From Linyphia triangularis (lineage: Eukaryota; Arthropoda; Arachnida; Araneae; Linyphiidae): a stretch of 64,000 nucleotides of DNA. Positions 1-13,413 of this stretch are shown piece after piece. Numbering within the stretch: position 1 is the stretch's first letter; each line of letters opens with the position of its first letter. The notes under the pieces were generated by a model, which saw only the letters and a list, made by a program, of their open reading frames with translations, did no database searches and was not told where the DNA came from. The DNA lies in the NCBI GenBank assembly GCA_963978545.1, contig OZ021732.1:67842328-67906327 (forward strand), in the 5' to 3' direction. Made by a program: the position numbers and the translations under genes.

Positions 1-367
1 ACGTAGTTTGCCGCATATTTTGCTGATAGAAATGCTTTTGATATTTAAAATGCATACAAAGGATTTATATTAAAAACTTTGTTTGTATGAGTTATATCAT
101 TACTACTCAATTTTACGTTTGAAAGAGTTGAAGGGAACAAAGTATGAAAAAGAAGAACAAAGTATAAGAAATTACCTTGAAACATTGATTGTTGTTCTGC
201 TGATAGCAATCTCTCGCAGGTCTAAAACTTTCGGTTTCGTTTTTAAACTAAAAAGAATTTTAAATCAGGTAAAAATAATGCATAATTTCACAAAATAAAA
301 ATCGAAACAGCTGTATTCTAATATCTTTAGCAATACAGAAAGATAAATTTGTTTCTTAATTTACAAA

Positions 368-502
368 TTCACCCTTCAGTCATTTTGCTCTATTACTTAT
401 ACAGTAATAGAGCAAAATTACTGTCATTTGCTCAGTCATTTGCCTTCAGTCATTTTGCTCAATTACTTATACAGTAATAGAGCAAAATTACTGAAGGGTG
501 AA
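368..502. mobile_element. Nested palindromic element, MITE or foldback type
   Basis: The outer ends are perfect inverted repeats (TTCACCCTTCAGT on the left, ACTGAAGGGTGAA on the right). Inside are two hairpins, each with an arm like ATTTTGCTCTATTACT, a TATAC centre and the returning arm. A short spacer with CATTTGCTCAGTCATTTGC separates them. It therefore looks like a foldback element that carries its own internal duplication. No coding capacity is present, and I saw no clear target-site duplication. Confidence 0.6.
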
Positions 503-725
503 GGTTATCTTTGCTGCAGTTCTGTCGGTATTAATATAACTCAATGATTTTAATTAGAATATCCATTAAAGCTATTGAATTTTTCTGATTTTGAATGAAA
601 TGTGACTAAATCACTATACAACTAAATAATTGAAAATTCTTTGTGACATTGCTAAGCAAAAACATTTTATCTAACTTATGATTATGTCAAAGATTGTTAA
701 TACCATGTTTTTGTATCTCAACGAA

Positions 726-959
726 CACACGAGCCAAAGTTGGATCGACTGAAAAGCTTTAGTGAAGAAGAATAAGGGGGAAAAAAAAAATCTTAAACCT
801 ACTTTGATTGAACTCTCTAGAAATAGTTCGGTTAAAATTTTCGCCAAATGCTTTAGAAAAATGTCTAGCTAGTTACAATATGTTTCGATAGAAAGTGATC
901 TTTTAAGACATAATATCCAAAAAGACAAAAACTGTTAAAATCAAACTTTGGCTCGTGTG
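726..959. mobile_element. Short non-autonomous element with terminal inverted repeats
   Basis: Positions 726-744 (CACACGAGCCAAAGTTGGA) and 941-959 (TCAAACTTTGGCTCGTGTG) are near-perfect inverted repeats about 235 bp apart. The AT-rich interior has no open frame. This is the shape of a MITE. The flanks show no obvious target-site duplication, so the exact ends are uncertain. Confidence 0.45.
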
Positions 960-2520
960 GCTCTGTGGTAGAGATTTAAAGTGCAAAGTTTTGTAGATTT
1001 AATTTTACACGTTTAGTTGATATAGACTAAACAAGTTTTTTATCGTATGATATGGCTAACTATGGCTATACATAAAAAGTATAATTAACGAAAACTATAA
1101 TTGGTTTAAACAAGAAATGAATGAATGAAATCATAATATGGTGAGTTCAATTTCAAATGGGGCAGCGGTATAACACAGTTGTTGACAATTATGATTGGTC
1201 AAACGAGAAATACGTCAGAGATTCTCGTGTTTCAGGATATGACGCTATTTAAATATTATTCTATAATGAGTTTTTAGTTGTTTAAATTGTATTTCTTTCG
1301 AACTTTTATCGTTGATTTCACTTGCATTGATATTTTTGTGTTATAATAAAATTTTGTACAAACTGGCTGTAATTGTATATATAAAAAAAAATGTATGTTC
1401 GCACACACACGCTTTAAAATAGTATTGATCTTAAGGTCCTACTAAAGAAGCGTAATACTTTATTTGAAGCCCTAAATTTTAGACAGTGGAAGAACAAGAA
1501 AATCTTAATGTTTTTGTAAAATATTCTAATGCATCACATAAAACTTCCATGTTAGAAAGGCTAAAATTTAAAATCGTAATTTCCGTTGCCAATACGTCAT
1601 GTCAGTGATGTAAACTAAATGTCTTGCTTGCCCAATTGCAAATGCCCCAGATGACGTATTTCCCCCGCCTATTTTCGAAAGGATTAAACTTTTATCTACA
1701 TTATATTTACGATTGTTTTTTTTTATCAAAAGCGTTGGGTTGAATATACTATGAAAAAGGAAAATTTAGGATATAAATTTTACCTTAAACCATTGGTTGT
1801 GATTTTGTGGATAGTATTCTCTCGTAGGTCTAAAACCTTCATTTTTCTCTTTGAACTAAAAAAAAAATAAGATTTAAAGAAACACAGTTGCATTCATTCA
1901 ATTATTTAAAGTTCAAAATAGATAATTAATTGTATACTATTATTTGCAAAACCACACTAGTCTTTATCATTTTTAATTCTTATAAAGTATAATCATCCCG
2001 AGATATTAAGGAAATTGAGTTTCAATTTAAAGCTATGGCTAATCTATCTCACTAAAATATCATTTTCAAATATCACAAAAGCCTTGTAAAAATGCTGCAA
2101 ATTTACATTTTAATACTGAATTTACTATAACGTATTGATTTTGATTATAGATTTCCTTCAATGAGTTTTTAAAGGATTAACTTTAAAATGCTATAAGTGA
2201 AGTATTTATTTAAAATTTTGATGCTTAAAAAATTAGAATGTCTTTAATAAAAAATTACTGGCACAAGAAAAACGCTCTACTGTGAGAAAAATATTTGCCA
2301 AATACTAAGATACTGATTTTAAACTTGATCCTGTGTGAAAACACGATTATGTGAGAAAACTATGTGTAGTTAAATACTAAGTTACTGGTTCCTTATTAAA
2401 TATTTTTTAATATCTATTTTAATTTCCATATTTTTTCTTAATCGAGTAAAATTACAAATGAAATTATTAACATTAGTTAATGATTAGTTATTCTTCTATA
2501 ACTTAATTAAAAGAGGAAAA
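960..2520. other. Non-coding AT-rich stretch
   Basis: No supported gene. Open frames are short and have AT-biased composition. A slightly GC-richer patch around 1590-1690 has no coding signal I can defend. Confidence 0.6.
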
Positions 2521-2523
2521 CAC

Positions 2524-2762
2524 TTACCATCCAAAAACTATGTTCATCGTACATGATCTTTCTAAACAATCTCGCACAGTATGTTCTGCTTCAATGATTG
2601 GATCGCAGTTTCGATTGAGGGTCAGAGCACTGTGATACTTCCCTCATCGTTCAAGATAATTGCTCGTCGAATATTACCATGCTTTTTCACGAAACATATT
2701 AGATGATTGCTTTTATTGTCCACGAAAACTGTACGTCCATTCAAATCTATTCTGAATGAGGT
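2524..2762 (-). pseudogene. Possible decayed exon, family unknown
   Basis: This patch is richer in G and C than its surroundings and reads well on the minus strand. The first part encodes a stretch including RIDLNGRTVFVDNKSNHL and KKHGNIRRAIILNDEGSITV. That frame then hits TGA, and a second frame continues with NRNCDPIIEAEHTVRDCLER. It ends exactly at a good donor, GGATG|GTAAGTG, near 2524. A candidate acceptor (ATTCAG) lies just above 2755. This would be one exon with a single-base frameshift, either a relic or an assembly error. I do not recognise the protein, and it could be chance. Confidence 0.25.
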
Positions 2763-3307
2763 GAATATTTAAATGAATGATTATTCGACATCACGGAAAT
2801 AATATAATGGAGTATCGATTTATTGTGTTATTGATTTGCCCGTTCTTATGGGGTATAGTAGGCCTAGTAAACAGATAACTTGTTGCAGTGTTCTGTGAAT
2901 AAAATAGAATGAGAAGTGACATACAATGTTTCAATCGATGTGGGGATCTTTTAAGTGCAGCTTTAAAAGATATTTCTTTTAACATTTTATGTTAAGATGC
3001 ATTGTTAGGCATTGTATTAAAAAAAAGAGATTAATAACATAAAGTTAATGTAATGATTTTGACGTGATACTACATGATGTATGGTTGTAATAGTAAAGTA
3101 TTGTTAGTTAAGAATAATTTAAACTTTGCTGTAAATATTTCAGGACATAACTATTGCAGGAATTTTTAAGTTTATGAATGCTATTTTTATTATTTTGTTT
3201 TGAAAAAAGATAATTTTTATTGAATAAATTTTAAGCTTTACGTATTGGATCATCATTAATAGGATAAATAATCACTGGATCAAAAAATTCTATCTAATAA
3301 CTAAAAT

Positions 3308-3308
<1 letters not shown>

Positions 3309-3355
<47 letters not shown>

Positions 3356-3424
3356 ACAAACAAACAAACAAACAAACAAACAAACAAACAAACAAACAAA
3401 CAAACAAACAAACAAACAAACAAA

Positions 3425-3467
<43 letters not shown>

Positions 3468-3470
3468 AAA
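3309..3470. repeat. Compound tetranucleotide microsatellite (AAAT)n(AAAC)n(AAAT)n
   Basis: An AAAT block of about 45 bp is followed by about 70 bp of AAAC and then another AAAT block of about 45 bp, ending in a short A run. The central AAAC block is probably a T-to-C change that spread by slippage inside an older AAAT array. The open frame across it is a low-complexity artefact. Confidence 0.9.
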
Positions 3471-3479
3471 AAATCACTG

Positions 3480-6215
3480 AGTCTTTATTTAAGAGAAACT
3501 TACTTTCTTTTAATGTAGAGCCATACATTAGTTAACTGATTGAGAAGTAGTGTGAAGTGTGGTACGCGAAGAATAACTTATAAAAGCTTATTTTAATTTT
3601 AAAGCTATAGAAAATGTGTTTTTTTAATTTTTTTTATCAGTAATTTATTGTAAGAAATATTATTAAAATAATAATAACAACAACAAAAAACTGTAATACG
3701 AACTCAGACAAATAGACAATATTTAAAGTTCGTAGTTTTCATATCACATTATTTAAAAAATATATAGTATATTAATAATTGGTTTGCTTCTAGTTTAAGT
3801 TTGTATTGATGGATTAATTTAAGTTATGGGAATTATTTTCTCTACCATGCTCTTGCGATAAATTACAGCCATGATTTACCTTGCCCAGAGACATTTTATG
3901 TTTGGCATGTAGGATAAGTTTCAGTCAGTATAAATTTCAACTAACTTGTCATGGTTTATTTTTTTTCCCTATTTTTAATTGTTAATACTTTGGTATGTAT
4001 TTACGTAATTTGTTTTTTATGAATACGTAATAGTTTTAGTTTTTTATGTTTCTATGGTTTAATGAATTACACTACTTAAACCATCAATGACAATGATCAT
4101 ATTTAATTAGAGTAATTAGAATATTAGGATCCTAAGGATATTATGTTCATAAGTAAAGACTATGTTAAGTTATAAAACAATTGAACATTTGATATGAACA
4201 TTTCAGTTTATTAAAAAAAAATATTTTACTAAATAAAAGTGAATTTTTTGTTCCCTACATTTTCAAAAAAGCAAGAACTATCTTTTAAAATAAAGTTATT
4301 ATTCTTATTCAAAGGAATTGAATAGTGTGTAAGATTTTTACGAGTTTAACAATCATTTAAAAATATTTAAGGGTCACAGATAAGTCGGTTCATGTGTTCT
4401 TTTTAACGATTTCTGCTTTTGAAAAAGTTACGATTTAAGCGACATTTGAGCATTTCTTCAGAAAGAAGTATATAAGTTTTGACAGATTGAAATTTGAAAA
4501 ACTGTCCAAATCTGTTAACTATTGGATACAATTCACATTCTGCAGTGTTTTTTAAAAATATTATGGTACAGAATTCCGTGCCCTAGAGCTGCATTTGCTT
4601 CGACTTCTTGGATAAATGTAGCTATGCGACATGGTTCCGAAAAGAAATCATAAGCAAACATAACATAAAAAAAATCAATCAGTGTATCTGAGATCCAATT
4701 AAAAATGGATGCCCAACTTCATTTTCCTGCTTGCAATAACAGTTGTGAATATTGATTGAAAACATTTATACCAAAGCATAAATGCATTTGTCCCACTCCA
4801 TGCTATTATGAAAAATCTGATAGATAAAAAAATGTGCTTTGTTGAATCAATTGAGATATTTTTTATTTATTTTTTAATTTTTTTTTATTATTATTACTAT
4901 TTTGCAACATAAAAGGTAACATTGCTATTTAAACATTGGAGAAATAACTCGTTGCTGAAACTATGAATATGAGACAATTTTGTATTACCTTTTTCATTAA
5001 ATGTAATTTCAGTTCAGAAAGCATTTGAAAATAGCTTTCTACGAAATATTTCAGAAGTCAAAAGATTAAGTATTCAAATTTAAAATTTAAATATAAAGGT
5101 ATTTGGATGATCATTTAATTTATATATAAAACATCATTATTTGTTTTATTTATATGAAATTTCTAAAAATAGTTTTAGTAATTATCTTAATATGAATGTT
5201 AAATACTTTTTAAAAGACATAGTACTTAATTGGAATCCTACATTTTAAATATACTGTTCAATTTTGTACCTTTGAGAATTTAATTAAAAAAAAAGGACAG
5301 TTGAATTTGAAATCTTAAAGAAAAAGTTTTATATTCAGCACCTTGATCATACTTTAGATTTAAAGTTTATTTTTAATTAAAGTTGAAACGCAAAGTTTTT
5401 CCTAAGTCAAAAACATTAGATATTATAACTAAGTAGATTTTTAAATTTTCTCAGAGGAGCAATAAAATACAAATTCTAGTCAGAGGGTTAATGTTATTTA
5501 TTCTTTACCTTTAGGTCTATTTCACAATATAAAAGAAGGAAGCTTAAAACATACATATTTTCTTATGTGATATAAGTTTTTCTATATCTCTATTTTGGTG
5601 TTGGATCATCGCTTTTAGATTATTCAGTTTCATAGTTTGCTTCTAAAAAATATTTGATCAATTGGTACATATTGGGATGAAAGACCGAAAATAAATAATT
5701 TCTTAAATGAAATTTAAGCTTGGAAATGACACATTTTAACACAAATACTTGAACCAGAATTTGGAAAAGATATACAAAATCAAATCAAAGATAAGTTCCA
5801 AGAGCAACACAGTCTGGTATACCTTAAGGTAGCATTGGATTCATAACACAATAGGTTCATTTGGGCCTCTCTAAAACAATTTAAAATTTAGACAGAATTT
5901 TTAAAACACCTTCATTACATTAATTTATAAGCGAAAGAAAACAAATAATTGTAGCATTTGACAGAAAGTTGAAGACAGGAGTTTCATATCACCTAATAAC
6001 ATTATTTAAATTTCCATTTGTAATTTCATCGCACTAGTAAAAGCAAATGCTATGATTCAGTAAAATTTTAATGACATCATAAATCAACAATTTGACATAC
6101 GAGTAATTTCATGCAACAAAGATTTTTTTTGCAACAAAGAAACATTTTTAAGAAGTTGAAAATAATTAGAAAAGTTACTTCTGGGATATTATCATCACAC
6201 GATGGCAGCTTTTTA
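3480..6215. other. Non-coding AT-rich intergenic stretch
   Basis: I see no gene, RNA or named repeat. Only homopolymer runs and short AT-rich open frames occur, such as the poly-T/TTA-rich run near 4860-4900. Confidence 0.55.
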
Positions 6216-6220
6216 GTGAT

Positions 6221-6517
6221 CATCTAATGATGGTGCCCATGATGATGTCCATGGTGGTGTCCATGGTGATGATGATGGCCATGGTGATGGTGATGTCCGT
6301 GATGATGATCATGGTGCTCGTGGTGATGATGGTCATGATGGTGATCGTGGTGTTCATGATGATCATGATGATGATGGTGGTCATGGTGACCATGGTGATG
6401 ATGGTCATGGTGTCCATGATGATGATGCCTGGCCTCTTCGGCAACTGGTTTTCCAGAGCAGCATTGGAAGATGACGATTAGAGAAATGATTGCAAAGATA
6501 ATGGTAGAGGTATTCAT
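6221..6517 (-). CDS. Secreted histidine-rich protein (97 aa), single exon
   Basis: The protein starts with a signal peptide (MNTSTIIFAIISLIVIFQCC, cleavage likely after CSG near residue 22), then a short KPVAEEAR linker. Everything after that is His with Gly, Asp and Glu only, as runs of two to five His separated by G, D or E. It ends at TAG (6221-6223). A TATA box (6553-6562) lies about 40 bases upstream of the ATG, so this looks like a complete one-exon gene with a short 5' UTR. A protein like this must bind Zn, Cu or Ni avidly. Plausible roles, all inference, are metal loading of hard cuticle (spider fangs contain His-rich, Zn-binding proteins), metal transport in haemolymph, or antimicrobial metal withholding. 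The opposite-strand Met/Val-rich frames are shadows. Repeat length may vary between individuals because the coding DNA is a degenerate CAY repeat. Confidence 0.8.
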
Positions 6518-6552
6518 CTTTTAGGTGAAACGTGCAAGGTAAAGCAGGCTTG

Positions 6553-6562
6553 CTTATATATG
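6553..6562 (-). promoter_or_regulatory. TATA box of the histidine-rich gene
   Basis: The minus strand reads CATATATAAG, about 35-45 bases upstream of the ATG at 6517. That places the start of transcription just before the ATG and fits an uninterrupted single-exon gene. Confidence 0.6.
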
Positions 6563-6569
6563 CTAAAGG

Positions 6570-8030
6570 ATTAACTCAAGCTAGGAGTGCGTTTGTTGAA
6601 TGGATTGATTTTCAACGTCCATAAATTGACTTTATATAGTAGTTAAGAAGAAACATTTTGAAATAGAAGCTTTTTTTTATGGTTGTAGTTACGGTTCATT
6701 GCCATCTAACATTGTGTCTTAAATAGAAAGTGAGTTCACATAAACAAAAAAAGTGATTTTTTTTACCTATGTTAAACAAAGATTTTCCTTTTCATTTCGT
6801 GTCAAGGTTTGAGAATACGTAACAGTGTCGTATCACACATTACACGAAGATTTCTTTTAACGGCATCGTCAAATGGGGAAAGAAATACGGAATATCTGAA
6901 GTGGAACTGAAAGTCTATTTAACTATTGTTCTGTCCTTCATTATGTCAGGATGAACTAAATTATTCGAACTTAATGGAAACCAATGGTGACATGCCCATA
7001 GCTGTTACATCATAAGTTATTAGTTTTCAATACATTTCAAAATTGATCACAGGTAATTTTACTAACATATATTATGAATATAAATAGTAAAAAAACCTTC
7101 ATATTATCAAGTTTCTATGGTCTAATTTAGATAAAACCAGGGATATTCATGCATCCGTCATTAGCATTTTTTTTTTTTAAACTTTATCTATGAATAACAC
7201 TTGACCACATTATCCACTATTCATGACGATTGTAATTGTATTCTTAAACGTATTGAGCCCTCTGTATAAATCAGAAGCGTTCTTAATTCATGTTAGTAAA
7301 TAATTGCATATTATTCCTTAGTGTTTCCATTATTTTAATAACCAACCTTACAGCAATTAAAAATATGTGGTTCTGTTTCCTATTGTATCCACTTATATGA
7401 AAGCTTAACTTGATCGAAATTAGAAAAATATTTGGTAAATTGAAGACATAAGTACCAAGTTATGATATTACCATTTATTTTTACAAAATCAACCTCTTTA
7501 ATTTTTACCAACTTCTAACAAAGAGCATTTTAAATAACACATAACAATCTTTAAGATTACTAGCTTCACCTCTCTTGTCTTCATCATATTTTTCAGTTCT
7601 TTGACTTCATAATGGGTGCAACTTCAATTGCAGACACATTACTTTTCAAAAGTCTAGAGAAACATGGTCAAAACTCTACTAAATAAAAGCAATTAATTAT
7701 TGCTAATTAAACAATTATTGGGGCTACAAAATTTTTTCTAACAAGAAATATAAAATGGTTAAGATAGAGAAAAGTAACCTCTTTTGAACAGAAAAAATAA
7801 GTTTTTATGTTCATATTTCGAGGCGTTTAGGGTCGCCAAGCAGTTCTATTGAGCTAAAATTTTCTACGGACTATTTTTTATTGATTGGAGGCTGAGAGCA
7901 GCAAAATTCTAACTTTCGAAAAATAACCTATAACTGAGGACCACCTTAATGTACATGACTTGTCAACCATTTATCCTCTTCGGAAAAATGTACTTTTGAT
8001 TCGTTCTCTTCTTCCTCTAACATCTGATAT
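6570..8030. other. Intergenic stretch upstream of the first four-Cys gene
   Basis: No open frame of note. It probably contains the promoter and a 5' UTR exon of the gene that begins at 8040, because that gene's first coding exon is preceded by a splice acceptor. I could not place the exon. Confidence 0.4.
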
Positions 8031-8041
8031 ATATTTCAGGT

Positions 8042-10263
<2,222 letters not shown>

Positions 10264-10269
10264 CCAACA

Positions 10270-12055
10270 CACGAAGCTGTACTTATTTAAGAAAATTTTC
10301 TATAGTATAATTTCGTGAAATATTCTTTTAAAAATCAATAGGATTTTTTATTTATTGGAGGTGCTATTCCATCTGAAGTTGATCTCTTCTCATTCTTTAG
10401 CTTGTCGTGTTTCAATGCTTAATTGCATCATTATTATGAAGGTTTTTATGTGAACATTCATGGTAGGAGTAGTGTTTCAAATATATTTATAGTTTTATCA
10501 TCTGATTGTGAAATTTATTCGACCCTCGTTTATATTTTTAATAATTCTTTTGAATGTGCTTTTCTTTGAAAATTCGTTGATCGAATTTAAAGAATTACAG
10601 TGTTTTTGAAATTTTTCAAAATGCTATTTATTTTTTTGTTTTGTCTACTTTATTATTATATTTTATTAATTATTTTTGTTTTGTCTTAAATGTTTTTTAA
10701 AGTCACTGAAAGTAAAAACTATCTTAAAGATGTTTCCATCAGATATCGTTATCTTTTAGACTTATTTACGCAATAGATGTTATCTTTATTTCTCATTCAA
10801 TGCATTTTTACTACTTTTCAGAGTAAAATAAGGATTTTCTTATTTATTATCTTGTAAATAAAGCTTTCTTGATAAGTATTTTTATTTCATGGTGAATACT
10901 TCTTTTTTTTTTCTACCGAATTATGGAATACAGTAGACATTAAATTCACCCAGCAATAAATTACGGAAGGGTTCATTAAGGATTATTTTTTTAAATTATA
11001 TTTTTTCCTTAACATGGAGATATATGTTTTATGAACGATTCATTTCACAGTAGGAGTTTAAATTTCGTTTTGATAGTAACAAAACATTCTAAAATACATA
11101 ACATGTACTATGCAACATCACTGGTAGACTTTGGAGTTAAGAATATTGACTTCTGGTCGGTATTTCTAGTACTTTCAGGTGGAAATTTTTGGTTAAAGTT
11201 TGGCATGAGAATTTTTCTAGACGTTATATTTCATTTGATATAACTCACATATATGTAAAATTAATAGTTGCGAACTAGGAATTCGTTCAGAAGGATAAAC
11301 AGAGCTTTGTTCAAGCTTTTGTTCCTACATTAAAGTAGCATAGAAGCTAAAAATAAACAACACAAAATATAATGAATCGAGCATTTAAAACACAAAGTTA
11401 ATAGCTATATCAAATATCTCATACAAATTAACAGTATATCTGCAAAAATTATAGAACACAAACGAGTTACATAGAAATTTTAAACGATATTGAATATAGC
11501 ATATATTTATGGTGTTGAATCAGATTCTTTTAGGGTCGCACGAAAATATGATAGGGATAGAATTTGCATGTTTTCGATTTTTCGTACAAATTAAATTGTC
11601 ATCCTCTATTTAAGTATAGATCAAACTGAAACTTGGTTATTTTGAGGGAAATTGAGTATCTATGGTAACATCGGTCGGCAAATAAAATTTGTCATGCTTT
11701 GTACTTGGCTTTTTTTGTTACACTTTATATTTTCTAAAAAAAAAAAAACTCTAGTCATGGAGTATGAAGCACTGTTTTACTTGATTAAAATCTTGATATA
11801 AAATTTAATTTGAAACTTGAATACTGTACTGTTAAAATAAAACATTTTATAGATACATACACTTTTGATATTATAATAAATTATATTTTTTTCTCTTACA
11901 AACTTCTTGTAGCAAGAGGTGACACCTGTTATGCTTTTACAGGAGTGAAAATAGTAGCTTATTTGTACAATACTGATTTTTTAAAAATAAATATTCCATT
12001 AATAGCATTTAAAAAAATATTGAAATAGTAATTGATAATTTTTTAGAAATATAGT
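10270..12055. other. Non-coding AT-rich stretch
   Basis: Contains the 3' flank of the four-Cys gene. The 70-aa frame at 11031-11243 and the 72-aa frame at 11810-12028 have no recognisable features, and I do not regard them as genes. Confidence 0.5.
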
Positions 12056-12059
12056 ATGG

Positions 12060-12267
12060 TACACTGTTAAAAATTTTGTTCCACCTTGCACCAAAAATTG
12101 GTTCCCATTTAGCTGCCACCAACATTTGGTGCTTAGTTTCACGATTTAATGGTGCAACCTCGGACCGTAAGCACCATTAAATCGCGAAACTAAGCATCAA
12201 ATGTTGGTGGCAGCTAAATGGGAACCAATTTTTGGTGCAAGGTGGAATTTTTTTTTTTAACAGTGTA
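12060..12267. mobile_element. Near-perfect palindromic MITE with TA target site
   Basis: The element is almost wholly two inverted arms of about 95 bp around a loop of about 15 bp (AACCTCGGACCGTA region). It begins TA-CACTGTTAAA and ends TTTAACAG TG-TA, so the termini are inverted and flanked by TA. TA flanks and CACTG ends suggest a Tc1/mariner-type non-autonomous element. Arm mismatches are few (for example CACGATT against AATCGCG), which suggests recent activity or selection for foldback. It has no coding capacity. Its RNA would form a long hairpin and could feed small-RNA pathways. Confidence 0.8.
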
Positions 12268-13413
12268 ATATAATATTCTAAGATATTTATACAGAAAGTA
12301 AAATTAAAATATTTGTAAATAAAGTATGAACCTGCAATCCAAATATATACATGGCAGTGTTTTGGATCATGATTATAAATATACTTACTATACTTATAGC
12401 ATTGTACATATATCTTGATTAAAATCATAGTTGTAGATATTCACACGGAAACACTTCTCCCACACAAAAACTCAACTACATCAGTTTATCACTGAAAAAC
12501 TCTTTTCGCATATATCATTAAGTGCATACTTTTAAATTAGTTTTAAAATAACAACTACATAAACTCTTAACTATAAAATTTAATTTTACATTACTAATAA
12601 AACCAACTTTTTACACAGTGCTGCTACTAAAGTCGTTTTATAATACAGAAAAACGTGTTAGAATACTAAAGTTAGAAAACAAATTCAACAGTGCAAAATT
12701 ATACCGTCTTTTAAGTACCATGTCAAACAATGCATTTATGTCAGCTTATGTTTCTATATTACCTTCATCAATTTTTTAAAGTTTTCAGATGAAATGCGTC
12801 CCGCACAAATCCCTCACTTCAGATGAAATAATCAATACTAAAATTATATATTATGCGCTGGATGATAATTTGTTCTAGCTATCATTGCATAAATAAATAT
12901 AATATTTTATTATTTTTTAATAAGTTATTCTCTATCTTCTTAAAAATTATTTATTCTGCAATACTTGCAACGAGATTTTAGAAATATTAGTGACAGCTTC
13001 AACAATTTATACTCTTTTAATCAATTATGATATTAAATACTATTCGTTTCAAGAAAATTGTCCAGTATGATGATGACAAATTGTTTATTTGTATTATCAT
13101 AAACAAAACATCATAAGCTTACATCTTCATAACGTTTGACAAATTATTACGTAACGAATCCCAGTCGGTGAAAGCTACAATTGAACATTACAAATTTATA
13201 AAACACAACATTATGAACATAGATTACACTTCAACAAAATGCTTTAAATCATGGTGTTTGCATACTGATATTATTCTTCAAAGAAAAAGTACTATAAACA
13301 TATATACTACTCCACATAACTTCTCGAAGTTAAGTTTCCCAGATTTAAAAAAATGTTTAATAAAGATTGGTAAACTATCTTACTGTATCATTCACTTATC
13401 TTTAAAAACTTTC

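Noticed and set aside
83..298. 71-aa ORF at the left edge
   Set aside because: AT-biased composition, no recognisable feature and no promoter or splice context.
3309..3470. CRISPR-like array
   Set aside because: Simple tetranucleotide repeat with no spacers. The genome is eukaryotic.
3301..3528. 75-aa frame rich in LFIY and LFVC repeats
   Set aside because: Translation of the AAAT/AAAC microsatellite.
6227..6481. Met/Val-rich protein on the plus strand opposite the His-rich gene
   Set aside because: It is the complement of the CAY repeats (ATG/GTG codons). It has no signal peptide and the other strand has a TATA box, ATG and signal sequence.
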